A DNA stretch of 64,000 nucleotides from Ruminococcus sp. (GTDB lineage Bacteria > Bacillota > Clostridia > Oscillospirales > Ruminococcaceae): assembly GCA_015066745.1 (NCBI GenBank), contig SVNW01000002.1:24182-88181 (forward strand), written 5' to 3'. The number at the start of each line of letters is the position of its first letter. Position 1 is the first letter of the stretch. Positions 35,237 to 44,589 of this stretch are shown here, in pieces. The position numbers and the translations under genes are program-made. The notes beneath the pieces were generated by a model that saw only the letters and a program-made list of their open reading frames with translations, was not told where the DNA came from and did no database searches.

Positions 35237-36910
35237 TCAGAACCCCCACTCATCTATCATCTTTTCAAGCATACTGTATGCATTTCTGATTTCGTGTTTA
35301 TTATTTGTCTGCAAAGTTCTTTTAAACCGTAAAAGATATTCTTTTATTATTTCTCTCTCATCAGGTAATGCTTCTTCGTAAAGAGCTTCTGCCCTTGATA
35401 TAAGAAGGCGATTTTCTTCTTCATCAAAAGGACTTATCTTCAGAGCTTCAAGTTTTTTTATACATTCGCTTATCTGTTCATCTGTCATCTGATTTCTTTT
35501 ACTCAAAATTGTTTTAGAATAATTTTTATTATCATTTGTTACAACATCTACAACCAAAATGCCGTTTATATCATATGTAAGACGTACCGAACAAATGATT
35601 TCATCTTTTTTGGTCTTTGGACACTGTACTTCAAGTTCTCCGAGAAAAAGATTTTTGGCAGGTAACATACTCTCACCCTGATATATCTTAATGTGAACAC
35701 GTTCCTGATCATCTTTTATCGCATTGAAAATATTTACACGACTTGCCGGCAGAGATGTATTTCTCGGAATGAGAAATTCCATAAGTTCTTCATTTGTTTT
35801 TGTTTCATAAACAGATATTCCGAGAGAATAAGGACATATATCGGTAAGTATTATATCTTTGAGTTCGTTGTTTCTTGCCTTTATTCCGCCGAATATACCT
35901 GCCCCGATAGCTATTGCCGTATCCGGATTTATACAGTTTTCAGGGCTTCTGTTCATAAGCTTTTCTATAAAAGCCTTGACTACAGGCATATGACATGAAC
36001 CGCCGACAAGTATTATCTCTTCTATGTCGTCAACAGAACATCTGCTGTCGTGAAGAGCTTTTTTTATAGGAAACGATATTTTATTAAATATATCGGCAGA
36101 AATTTTTATTAATCTATTGTTATCAAGTACTGCCGAATACTGTTTTCCATCAATGTTTGATATCATAACTGTCATAGGAGAATCAGTGAGTGCCATTTTG
36201 CACTGTTCTGCATTTTTATATATTATAGCTCTGCTTTCAGGGCTGAGTGTACTTTCATCAAGACCGTTTTCATCGCAGAAATATTTTACTATGGCATTGT
36301 TAAAATCTTTTCCGCCAAGCTGATTGTCCCCTGAAACGGCAAGAATTTCTATAACACCATCAAAAGTATCGACAACAGATATATCCAATGTACCTCCGCC
36401 AAAATCAACTATCATATATGTACCGTCTTCAAACTTATTTTTCTCTATATATGCCAGTGCCGCTGCCGATGGTTCATTTATAAGTCTTTCAACATTGAGT
36501 CCTGACAACTTTGCTGCAAGTTTTGTAGCGTTACGGCAGTTGTCATCAAAATAAGCAGGAACACTTATAATAGCTTCTTCTACCGGTTCGCCAAGAAAAG
36601 CTTCGGCATCCTGTTTTATCTTTCTCAGTACAAAAGATGAAAGTTCTTCCGGAGAGTATTCATTTTCACCAAGTTTATATTTTCGATTTGTCCCCATATA
36701 TCTTTTAAATTCTGACACTGTACATCCCGGATGAGAAATAAGTCTTTGTGCTGCTGCTTTTCCGACAAGCACTTCACCTTTTTCATCTATACTTACAGCA
36801 GATGGTGTATATATATCACCAAGAGAATTTTTTATCATTATTTTCTTTCCGTTTTTCCAGCACACTGCAAGGCTGTTTGTCGTTCCGAGATCAATACCTA
36901 TTATAGCCAT
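35237..36910 (-). CDS. hscC: HscC-type Hsp70 chaperone
   Basis: 557 aa from ATG 36910 (AGGGGAG upstream), close to the 556 aa of E. coli HscC, and similar to it along the N-terminus (GIDLGTTNSLAVCW, LISHP, ELSSFVLR, ISVPAYF). The ATPase domain (1-360), beta substrate-binding domain (about 365-480) and short helical lid (to 557) are all present. It is followed directly by a membrane J protein, as expected for the HscC-DjlC pair. No GrpE is near. This is a second, distinct Hsp70 beside the lidless one in the next operon. Confidence 0.9.
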   Translation of the reverse strand: MAIIGIDLGTTNSLAVCWKNGKKIMIKNSLGDIYTPSAVSIDEKGEVLVGKAAAQRLISHPGCTVSEFKRYMGTNRKYKLGENEYSPEELSSFVLRKIKQDAEAFLGEPVEEAIISVPAYFDDNCRNATKLAAKLSGLNVERLINEPSAAALAYIEKNKFEDGTYMIVDFGGGTLDISVVDTFDGVIEILAVSGDNQLGGKDFNNAIVKYFCDENGLDESTLSPESRAIIYKNAEQCKMALTDSPMTVMISNIDGKQYSAVLDNNRLIKISADIFNKISFPIKKALHDSRCSVDDIEEIILVGGSCHMPVVKAFIEKLMNRSPENCINPDTAIAIGAGIFGGIKARNNELKDIILTDICPYSLGISVYETKTNEELMEFLIPRNTSLPASRVNIFNAIKDDQERVHIKIYQGESMLPAKNLFLGELEVQCPKTKKDEIICSVRLTYDINGILVVDVVTNDNKNYSKTILSKRNQMTDEQISECIKKLEALKISPFDEEENRLLISRAEALYEEALPDEREIIKEYLLRFKRTLQTNNKHEIRNAYSMLEKMIDEWGF

Positions 36911-36956
36911 TATATTCTCCCCTTTTTTAGTCGAATGCATAAATAATTATATATCT

Positions 36957-36985
36957 ATTATACTTTTTTTTATTAAGTTTTGCAA
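36957..36985 (-). promoter_or_regulatory. Promoter of hscC-J-kinase-regulator operon
   Basis: Minus-strand TTGCAA (36980-36985), 17 bases, TATAAT (36957-36962). The leader to the hscC start is about 40 bases. Confidence 0.7.
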
Positions 36986-37047
36986 CTTATATTTTTCTGA
37001 AGTGATAATTTTCTTGATTTTCAACATTAAAAAAACCAAACAGAAAT

Positions 37048-37079
37048 CGGACAGTACCACATCAATGTAATACTGCCCG
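37048..37079 (-). terminator. Terminator after the ABC importer operon
   Basis: A 9-bp stem, 37048-37056 with 37071-37079; on the minus strand the one mismatch becomes a G-U pair, and a T-run follows nearby. Confidence 0.7.
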
Positions 37080-37112
37080 ATAATCATAAGGAGAAATATT
37101 TCATCTGTATTT

Positions 37113-37985
37113 TTAACCTTTTACTGCACCTGCAATAAGACTTTCCTGAATCTTTTTACTCATAAATGAATAAATAAGCAATGTCGGGAATGTTGCTATA
37201 CAAAGCGCAGCACCTATAGGACCCCATTTTGTTGTATATGAACCACAAAGTGTCTGTATTCCTACAGGAAGTGTTCTGTAATCAGAATCACTGATAAATA
37301 TTACAGCGAACATAAGTTCATTCCATGCCTGAAGAAATGTAAAAATTGCAACTGTTGAAATAGCCGGCATCATAAGAGGAAGCATTATCTTAAAAAAGAT
37401 ACCAAATGTTCCACAACCGTCTATACACGCTGATTCTTCAAGTTCTTCAGGAATATTTGCCATAAAGCTTCCGAAAATCATAATTGCCATTGCCAGTGCA
37501 AAAGCAGTATAAGGAATTATAAGAGCCTGATATGAATTGGTCATCTTAAAAGATCTGAGAATAAGAAATACAGGCAATATAGCTGCATGGATCGGAACAG
37601 TGAGACCGAGCATAAAAATATTATTAGCAAGCTCTCTGCCTTTCCATTTCATTCTTGTCAGCGCATAGCACGCCATAAGAGCACATACAATAGTGAAGAA
37701 AATAGTAGCACCTGTTACTATAGCACTATTGATAAAATACTTGCCCATGTTTCCTACTTCCATAGCTTCTTTATAGTTTGAAAAGAGCCAGTTTTCAGGA
37801 AGTCCTATAACATTATCACCAAAGATCTCGTTATTTTCTTTAAGAGAGAAAGTAAACATCCAGTACAAAGGAAATACACATACCAATGTCCAGAAAATAA
37901 GAACTATATATGATATAATCGGAAACTTCTCTCTTGGAGTTGCCTTTTTACCATTTATCTCGTTGTAAGTATAATTTTTTTTCAT
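37113..37985 (-). CDS. Carbohydrate ABC importer permease, MalG-type
   Basis: 290 aa from ATG 37985 (GGAGGAAT upstream). Six membrane segments and the cytoplasmic EAA loop (EELEESACIDGCGTFGIFFKIMLPL) that contacts the ATPase. Part of a CUT1-type importer with the two genes upstream. The start overlaps the stop of the partner permease by one base (TAATG). No ATPase gene is present, so a shared MsmK-like ATPase elsewhere is expected. Confidence 0.94.
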   Translation of the reverse strand: MKKNYTYNEINGKKATPREKFPIISYIVLIFWTLVCVFPLYWMFTFSLKENNEIFGDNVIGLPENWLFSNYKEAMEVGNMGKYFINSAIVTGATIFFTIVCALMACYALTRMKWKGRELANNIFMLGLTVPIHAAILPVFLILRSFKMTNSYQALIIPYTAFALAMAIMIFGSFMANIPEELEESACIDGCGTFGIFFKIMLPLMMPAISTVAIFTFLQAWNELMFAVIFISDSDYRTLPVGIQTLCGSYTTKWGPIGAALCIATFPTLLIYSFMSKKIQESLIAGAVKG

Positions 37986-38866
37986 TAGTATTCCTCCGTC
38001 TTTATACAGCGTTTTATAAGAATCGCAAAGAAGAAACAAAGGAATATGATAGAAACTGCGATCGCACTTCCGAATCCATATCTGCTCTGTCCAAATATCA
38101 TTGTAACCATAAGCGTACTTGGAACTTCACTTGCATGGTCAGGTCCACCGCCTGTAAGTACATATATCATATCAAAAGCTTTAAGTGAACCGGTAACCGC
38201 AAATATTACGCATATCTTTATAACCGGTTTAAGAAGTGGTATGATTATTCTTGTTGATACCTGCCAACCATTTGCACCATCTATCTTTGCAGCTTCGATA
38301 ACATCAGGAGATACACTCTTTACACCTGCATACATAAGAAGCATATGATATCCTACATACTGCCAGAGTGTTGGCATAAATACAGCAAGCAACGCTGTCT
38401 TTTGTTCACCTAGCCATGTATGACACCATGAATCAAGTCCCATTGCTTCAAGTGCAACATTAAGTATACCGTATCTTGGATTGTATATTTTAAGCCACAA
38501 CTGACCGATAACAACTGTAGAGATAAGAACAGGAATAAAGAAGACTGTCATAAAAAATCTTTCGCCCTTTATTCCTCTGGATATACGCAATGCAAGTGCA
38601 AGAGAAACTGGCAGCTGTATGAAAACTGACAATACTGCAAGCAACATTGCATTCATTATAGTTTTAGGAAATCCTGCAGATTCACTTGTAAATAATTCTA
38701 TATAGTTTTTCACTCCTATGAACTTCATTTCGGTTATGCCGTCCCATTCATGAAAACTATATATAGCAGACATTATTATAGGAACAATGATGATCCCTAT
38801 AAAAAGCACTGCCGCCGGAAATATAAACAGAAAAATTGCAAGTTTATTTTTACGAATCTTGTCCAT
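37985..38866 (-). CDS. Carbohydrate ABC importer permease, MalF-type
   Basis: 293 aa, six membrane segments, EAA loop DVIEAAKIDGANGWQVSTRI. It forms the channel with the MalG-type partner, to which it is translationally coupled. The substrate is an oligosaccharide or similar sugar by family; no substrate can be named. Confidence 0.94.
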   Translation of the reverse strand: MDKIRKNKLAIFLFIFPAAVLFIGIIIVPIIMSAIYSFHEWDGITEMKFIGVKNYIELFTSESAGFPKTIMNAMLLAVLSVFIQLPVSLALALRISRGIKGERFFMTVFFIPVLISTVVIGQLWLKIYNPRYGILNVALEAMGLDSWCHTWLGEQKTALLAVFMPTLWQYVGYHMLLMYAGVKSVSPDVIEAAKIDGANGWQVSTRIIIPLLKPVIKICVIFAVTGSLKAFDMIYVLTGGGPDHASEVPSTLMVTMIFGQSRYGFGSAIAVSIIFLCFFFAILIKRCIKTEEY

Positions 38867-38910
38867 ATAGAACCTGCCTTTGCTAAAGAATTTGCAATCA
38901 CATTACAGTA

Positions 38911-38934
38911 CTGACCGATTTCATAACCGGCCAG
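38911..38934 (-). repeat. mRNA hairpin between binding protein and permeases
   Basis: CTGACCG (38911-38917) with CGGCCAG (38928-38934) makes a 7-bp stem on the minus-strand mRNA (one G-U). Without a clear T-run it is more likely a 3'-stabilising or partial-termination element that raises binding-protein expression above that of the permeases. Confidence 0.5.
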
Positions 38935-39000
38935 CTGCTATAATATGATTTAGGGGATTAGAAGAAAATTAAGATTGATTCTTAAGAAAATGTCTTTAAT

Positions 39001-40284
39001 TTATTTTTCCAACTGTTTAGCCATTTCAGACTGGAAGTCCTTTGGTGAAAGTGAACCAACGAAGAGTTTCTGGAGGAATGTAAGATATTCACCAGCATCT
39101 TCAGATTCCATAAGAGTATCAAACCAAAGTGTAAATGATGTTGCACCTGTAGCATATTTTGCAACCTGTTTTGTTAGTTCAGGCACTTCAGAATCATCAT
39201 AATTAACCTGCCATGCAGGGATACCTGCACCTGAGAGATAACCATACTTGGATACGCCCTTAGTTATTTCAAAAGCGAGTTCAGCCGAAAGATCCTTATG
39301 TTCTGTTGAAGCTGCAACCATAAGCGAGTCAGAACCGCCACCCATAAAGTCTGTCAATTTTGCATTTGATGAATTTATAACAGGAATAGGAGCAACTCCA
39401 AAATCGCTTGGATTTTCAGCATCTGTTCTGATAGATGCACCCATCCAGCTTCCTGTAAAGTACATAGCTGCATTTCCTCTGTAGAATTCTGCACTTGCTT
39501 CGTCATTTGAAAGACCTGCTGCACCTTCGATAAATGCACCCATGTCAACAAGTTCCTTTATAGCTTCTGCTGATTTAAGGAAGTCAGCTTCTGAGTAAGA
39601 ACCGCCTTCTTTCTTGAGTACGCTGTAAAGCTTTTCAGGACCTACTGATTTTAATGTAAGAGCATCGTGGAGCATTGCAAGAACCCACTTATCCTTAGCA
39701 CTTGTACCGATCGGTGTTACACCGTTGTCGATGAATTTCTGACATGCATCTTTAAATTCTGTCCAGTTTTCAGGAACTTTAATGCCGTTGTCATCAAATA
39801 ATTTCTGATTGTACCACATTACTGAAATAGGTGTACACATAACTGAACCGTAAAGTTTTCCGTCATATATCAGATTTGAAACAGCTGCTCTTGAAAGCTC
39901 TGATTCATATTTTTTGTAGTAGTCATCAAGCTGAAGTACTTTTCCTGAATCAACGAATGACTGTGAAAAACCGCCTGCCCATGTAAAGAATACGTCAGGC
40001 AACTCATTGGCAGCAACAGCTGATTTGATCTTTGTCTTGTAAGACTCGTTCTCAAATGTTTCATGTACGATCTTAACATTTTCGTGAGAAGCTTCAAAGT
40101 CTTTTATAGCCTGCTCATATGCGTCGTGGAAAGCATCGCTCTCTGTGGAAATACTCCAGAGTGTAAGTTCGATCTTTCCATCTGCACTTTTTCCGGCACC
40201 TTCATCTTCTTTGCCACATCCGGTAAAACAACCTGCGAGCATTGCTGTAGCTGCAACTGCACTAATAACTCTCTTGAATTTCAT
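39001..40284 (-). CDS. Extracellular solute-binding lipoprotein (family 1) of the sugar ABC importer
   Basis: 427 aa. Lipoprotein signal with lipobox LAGC (Cys19), then a two-lobed binding fold (ELTLWSIST start, MWYNQKLFDDNGIKVPENW and SWMGASIR typical of sugar-binding proteins). Anchored outside the membrane, it delivers sugar to the permease pair. First gene of the importer operon; the start has GGAGGGTT upstream. The YesM/YesN pair 4.5 kb downstream is a likely regulator. Confidence 0.94.
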   Translation of the reverse strand: MKFKRVISAVAATAMLAGCFTGCGKEDEGAGKSADGKIELTLWSISTESDAFHDAYEQAIKDFEASHENVKIVHETFENESYKTKIKSAVAANELPDVFFTWAGGFSQSFVDSGKVLQLDDYYKKYESELSRAAVSNLIYDGKLYGSVMCTPISVMWYNQKLFDDNGIKVPENWTEFKDACQKFIDNGVTPIGTSAKDKWVLAMLHDALTLKSVGPEKLYSVLKKEGGSYSEADFLKSAEAIKELVDMGAFIEGAAGLSNDEASAEFYRGNAAMYFTGSWMGASIRTDAENPSDFGVAPIPVINSSNAKLTDFMGGGSDSLMVAASTEHKDLSAELAFEITKGVSKYGYLSGAGIPAWQVNYDDSEVPELTKQVAKYATGATSFTLWFDTLMESEDAGEYLTFLQKLFVGSLSPKDFQSEMAKQLEK

Positions 40285-40498
40285 AGGTATAAAACCCTCC
40301 TGTAATGTTTAATGTTTTTGTATGTTTTTCACATTTCTTATGTCTTTGATTATACATTGTTTTTTGCTTTTTTAAAACGTATATATTTTACTGATTAGGG
40401 TAATATTTTTACTTGTTACTCTTTAAAATATAATTTATATGCATTTGTAACAAACAATATTAATTTTTTCTGTATGTTTTGTCATTAAGACGAATCAC

Positions 40499-40533
40499 AA
40501 TCGCAATATTTGCACATTGCAGATATTGCGATT
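40499..40533. repeat. Perfect 11-bp inverted repeat of unknown role
   Basis: AATCGCAATAT (40499-40509) and ATATTGCGATT (40523-40533) with a 13-base loop; no T-run. It lies 145 bases upstream of the importer -10 box. Confidence 0.6.
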
Positions 40534-40540
40534 ATTGCGA

Positions 40541-40579
40541 AAAAAACGTATCACTGTCCGATGACAGGATACGTTTTTT
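40541..40579 (-). terminator. Terminator of the SDR gene
   Basis: AAAAAACGTATC (40541-40552) with GATACGTTTTTT (40568-40579), plus an inner CTGTC/GACAG stem. It works on both strands. Confidence 0.9.
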
Positions 40580-40597
40580 ATATATAATATAATTATC

Positions 40598-41332
40598 TTA
40601 AAGTTCTTTTTCAGCTTTTGTAACAGCTTCTGACAATTCCATACCTGTAAACATCTGAGCCGGGAAAAGTCTTCCGCTCTTTTTGTCATCTACAAATGCT
40701 GCAACACACATTCCCGGAATAGAACTTTCAGGAGAATTTGGTGCTTTTGGTCCACCAAGGTCTGTTCTGCACCAGCCCGGATCTGTAAGACTTATCATTA
40801 CATCAGTACCGTCAAGTTTTGAGCCAAGATCTGTTGTAACCTTGTCAAGAGCCGCCTTGCTTGCAGAATATCCTGCCTGCTCCGGTTCATTTTTTATACC
40901 GCTAGTCACATTGATAACTCTGCCGAAACCATTTTCGATCATCTTAGGAAGGAAATGATAACAAATCATAACAGGAGCTATCGTATTTATATTGAAGCTT
41001 TCTGTAAAGTCACTTACAGGTGTTTTAAAGTATTCTGTTCTGTATGCGATCTGTACTGCTGCATTGTTGAATACTATCTCAACATTTACACCTGATCCAT
41101 CTATTTCACCAAGCATCTTCTGTACAGAATCCATTGAGGACAATTCTGCTTCTACTGCAAATGCCTGTACCCCCATACTCTTCACCTGTTCAAGAACTTT
41201 AACAGTATGCTCTTTATTTCTGCTGTGAAGAATAAGATTTGCGCCGTGCTTCGCCATAAAAATCGCTATATTATATCCTATACCTCTGCTCGCACCTGTT
41301 ATGAGACACCATTTACCTTTTACATTTACCAA
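40598..41332 (-). CDS. Short-chain dehydrogenase/reductase
   Basis: 244 aa. NAD(P)-binding TGASRGIGYNIA (near 14-25), NNAAVQ, catalytic Ser in NVTSGI, and YxxxK in GYSASKAALD. A soluble classical SDR that oxidises or reduces a hydroxyl or keto group; substrate unknown. Divergent from an AraC-type regulator across 138 bases, suggesting that the regulator controls it. Confidence 0.92.
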   Translation of the reverse strand: MVNVKGKWCLITGASRGIGYNIAIFMAKHGANLILHSRNKEHTVKVLEQVKSMGVQAFAVEAELSSMDSVQKMLGEIDGSGVNVEIVFNNAAVQIAYRTEYFKTPVSDFTESFNINTIAPVMICYHFLPKMIENGFGRVINVTSGIKNEPEQAGYSASKAALDKVTTDLGSKLDGTDVMISLTDPGWCRTDLGGPKAPNSPESSIPGMCVAAFVDDKKSGRLFPAQMFTGMELSEAVTKAEKEL

Positions 41333-41470
41333 TGGGAATTCACTCCTTATGAAATTTTGTTTTCAAAAAACTTTACAACGATTTTTTTTTATTATATAAT
41401 AGAATTAATAATAAATCTATCAAATTACTATAAATCCTATCAAAAATATATTATGAGGAGCGGAATTTAT

Positions 41471-42208
41471 ATGTATACAAAAGAGTTGGACGAACAGTTG
41501 TTCCATCAGCGTGAAAATAATCAGACTCATTCGGACTATAACGACGAATTTGCAGTATATGAACTTATCATAAACGGAGAAGTCGAAAAACTAAAATCGT
41601 ATAAATTTAACCTTGACGCAGAAGATAAAGGTACACTTTCATACGATCCTATACGAAATTTGCGTTATCATCTGATAATCGCCATTGCCATTATCTCACG
41701 AATGTGTATAGAAAACGGAATGGATAAAGAGATTGCATTTTCAATAAGTGACATCTATATCCGTAAGTGTGACATATGCAACACAAAACAGGGCATTATC
41801 GACCTTCATCGTGAATCTATACTTGACTTTGCCCAAAGAATGAAAAAAGAAACCAAAAAGGGTCTGTACTCAAGGCACGTAGTTGAAGCAAGGGAGTTTA
41901 TAAACACACACTTAAACGGCAAACTGTCAGTAAATATCATAGCAGAAGAAATAAATATATCCCCGAATTATCTGTCGGGGATATTCAAAAGTGAGACAGG
42001 CGTTGCCATTTCCGAATATATACGTTCAGCAAAACTTCAGGAAGCCGAAAGAATGCTGAGATTTACCGATTACAGCGAAGCCGATATATCCGAGTATCTC
42101 GCATTTGCGTCATGTAGTCATTTTATAAATACTTTCAGAAAACGTATAGGAATGACACCCGGACAATACAGAAAAGCTAATTTCAGAAAGAATTTTAAAT
42201 CAGAATAA
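41471..42208 (+). CDS. AraC-family transcriptional regulator
   Basis: 245 aa from ATG 41471 (GAGGAG ten bases upstream); a longer open frame upstream has no ribosome binding site. The N-terminal half is a helical effector/dimer domain (RYHLIIAIAIISRMCIENG, YIRKCD), the C-terminal 100 residues a two-HTH AraC domain (LSVNIIAEEINISPNYLSG and PGQYRK). Divergent from the SDR gene. Signal unknown. Confidence 0.93.
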   Translation: MYTKELDEQLFHQRENNQTHSDYNDEFAVYELIINGEVEKLKSYKFNLDAEDKGTLSYDPIRNLRYHLIIAIAIISRMCIENGMDKEIAFSISDIYIRKCDICNTKQGIIDLHRESILDFAQRMKKETKKGLYSRHVVEAREFINTHLNGKLSVNIIAEEINISPNYLSGIFKSETGVAISEYIRSAKLQEAERMLRFTDYSEADISEYLAFASCSHFINTFRKRIGMTPGQYRKANFRKNFKSE

Positions 42209-42223
42209 TTTCTCTAAAAACTA

Positions 42224-42259
42224 AAAACGTGATGCATCGCTTAATGTGCATCACGTTTT
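42224..42259 (+). terminator. Terminator after the AraC regulator
   Basis: Perfect 13-bp stem, AAAACGTGATGCA (42224-42236) with TGCATCACGTTTT (42247-42259), followed by T-rich sequence. Confidence 0.9.
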
Positions 42260-42301
42260 AATTTTTAAGATATTTAACCCCAAACTAATATATCTTTGGT
42301 T

Positions 42302-44584
42302 TTATATCATCTCATAAACGTTGTTTTTCTCATCATTTACTGTCACTGTTTCTATAACAGGCAGTTTTACCTCTGCTATAAACATATCTCCGTCAAGTTT
42401 TATCTCAAATACTCCTCCACACGCTTCGGTAAAGTTCTTTGCGATTGAAAGTCCCAGTCCGTTGCCTTCGGTTGTTCTCGATTCGTCTGCTCTTGTAAAG
42501 CGTTCTGTTATCTCTTTTGGATCAAAGTTCATTTCATATGATGAAATATTTTTTACTCTGATCACTGCATTTCCTTCTTCATAAGTTACTGTAACATATG
42601 TTCTTGTCTTTTCAAGAGAGTATTTCAAAGCATTGTCTATAATATTCTGAACTACTCTGTAAATTTTTGCTCCGTCTGCATATACCGGAAGGGTTCCTTC
42701 ATAAATATTTGTTCTTACTTCTCTTCCCGATTCTTCTATTCTATCCTGCATATCCCCTATTACCTGACCTGTCAGAATAACCGCGTCTATTTTTTCAAAG
42801 TTTATATCTGTCTTGCTTGTTGCTTTTGCAAGGTCAAAAACATCTGAAACCATAGTTTTAAGACGCTCTGATTTTTCTTCAAGAATAGTTACATAATCTC
42901 TTGCCTCAGGCGAAAGTTCCTCCATTGAAAGAAGATTTATATATCCTATTATTGAAGTGAGCGGTGTTTTCAGATCATGCGAAACATTTGTAACAAGTTC
43001 TATCTTCATTCTTTCCGAAACAAGTTTTGCATCTACAGCACCTTGTATTCCATCGGAAATATTATTCAGTTTTTCATGCATACCATAAACAGCCGATTCA
43101 ATATTCGTTTCTCTTTTTGTATAATCTCCTTTGTTGATTGCTGAGATATGTTCACTCAGTTTTGTTATATCCTCAAGCTCCTTTATTGTATTTATAATAT
43201 ATGCGGTAAATACAGCTATTGCTATAAACACACCGAACCAAAGCTGATGTGTCATTCTTGCAACCAAAAATGCAAAAATCATCGAACAGATAACAACAGC
43301 TATTCTCAGTATAAACCGTCTTACAAACACATTATCTTTTATTATATTATTATCATTTATCTTTTTCTTAATATCTCCGTAAACTTCAGTAAAGCGATTT
43401 CCCACAAAAGAAACTGCAAATGATGATTTAAAAAATTGTCTGCATTTGAGTTTCACTATTATGATATTTATAAATGTTGCAAAGAATATATAATTTAATG
43501 CACATATAACTCCGATACATACTCTGTTCATTAGATTGATATCGGAATCAACGTACATACGAACCAGTTCTTCAATATCATACACTATATTCGTATGCTC
43601 ATTTATCAAAAATGATGCCAGTACAAAAGTTGCAATCACACCGATACACGCTATTTCTGTCCATACTTTGTATATGCCGTTCATCACAACACATCTTGAC
43701 TTTACGCTGTAACCGCACATGATAAATACATATACGGTAAGCATCGCTGCGATTATCACAAACACCAGATATTCAACTGTTCTCTTTGTATAGTTGTTTT
43801 CTGCACTTTCCGCCTCTGCAATATATTTCTCATATTTTTCGATCATCTCAGCACTTGGACATATATAAATCGATATTCCTGCATCTGTAACATAATTTAC
43901 ATCTATTTTTTCAGATGTTTTCTCCTGCCACGGAACAGGAAGGGTGCCGTCTTTATTTTTATAAATATATGCTCCGAGTTCATCGATATAATACTCAAGC
44001 TTTGTCGTATCATAATCATACAATGCGATTGCTTTCTGATTTGCATAAAAATAATTCATTCCGCAACTGTTATCATACTGCGTACACTCAAGCCATCTGC
44101 CCTTGTTTCCATCATAGTCGAAAACCGGTACATCGCCATACACATTTTCAAATTTTCTGCAATATATATTTGAAAATTCATCAGGTTTCTTATCTGTATT
44201 GCTTATAACAGTTCCCTGATATGACATATAATATTCATACCCTGCCTTGTTTGGTACTATTATTTTGCCACGGCTGTCCATAAGCCCTCTTAATTCAAGG
44301 CCTTTTCTTACAGATGACATACGTGCATCAGAACATGTGTATTTTCCGTTTTTATCTGTATTTTTCAGATATACACTTCCTATAAGCCATAAGTCCGTAT
44401 ATAGATCAGCTACTTTTTCAAGATGCTCCCATGAATCGAGATTATCATCTGAATTATCGGCTTTATTGCTTATCTGGTTATAATCTGCCGTAACGCAGGC
44501 TATACCCGAACAGGAAAATGCTATAAGATATGCCGCTGTAAAAAACGCTATGATTCTTGTTATCCTGTGTTTTAATATATTCAT
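42302..44584 (-). CDS. Multi-pass sensor histidine kinase
   Basis: 760 aa. N-terminal membrane/signal segment (about 10-32), extracellular domain (about 33-265), then about five membrane segments (between 268 and 470), a HAMP-like linker, HisKA with phospho-acceptor His in VSHDLKTPLT, and HATPase with GNGLGLSIA. It signals to the OmpR-type regulator encoded 5 bases upstream. The large extracellular domain is not recognised. Confidence 0.93.
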   Translation of the reverse strand: MNILKHRITRIIAFFTAAYLIAFSCSGIACVTADYNQISNKADNSDDNLDSWEHLEKVADLYTDLWLIGSVYLKNTDKNGKYTCSDARMSSVRKGLELRGLMDSRGKIIVPNKAGYEYYMSYQGTVISNTDKKPDEFSNIYCRKFENVYGDVPVFDYDGNKGRWLECTQYDNSCGMNYFYANQKAIALYDYDTTKLEYYIDELGAYIYKNKDGTLPVPWQEKTSEKIDVNYVTDAGISIYICPSAEMIEKYEKYIAEAESAENNYTKRTVEYLVFVIIAAMLTVYVFIMCGYSVKSRCVVMNGIYKVWTEIACIGVIATFVLASFLINEHTNIVYDIEELVRMYVDSDINLMNRVCIGVICALNYIFFATFINIIIVKLKCRQFFKSSFAVSFVGNRFTEVYGDIKKKINDNNIIKDNVFVRRFILRIAVVICSMIFAFLVARMTHQLWFGVFIAIAVFTAYIINTIKELEDITKLSEHISAINKGDYTKRETNIESAVYGMHEKLNNISDGIQGAVDAKLVSERMKIELVTNVSHDLKTPLTSIIGYINLLSMEELSPEARDYVTILEEKSERLKTMVSDVFDLAKATSKTDINFEKIDAVILTGQVIGDMQDRIEESGREVRTNIYEGTLPVYADGAKIYRVVQNIIDNALKYSLEKTRTYVTVTYEEGNAVIRVKNISSYEMNFDPKEITERFTRADESRTTEGNGLGLSIAKNFTEACGGVFEIKLDGDMFIAEVKLPVIETVTVNDEKNNVYEMI

Positions 44585-44589
44585 TTATC

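Larger units (their letters stand above)
40285..40597. other. Intergenic region between ABC importer and SDR gene
   Basis: 313 bases without a gene. It holds a TATAAT (40349-40354, minus strand) as probable -10 of the importer, a very AT-rich stretch, an 11-bp perfect hairpin (40499-40533), and the SDR terminator (40541-40579). Confidence 0.6.

Noticed and set aside
41207-41470. Longer start of the AraC regulator
   Set aside because: It overlaps the divergent SDR gene and promoter region; GAGGAG supports ATG 41471.
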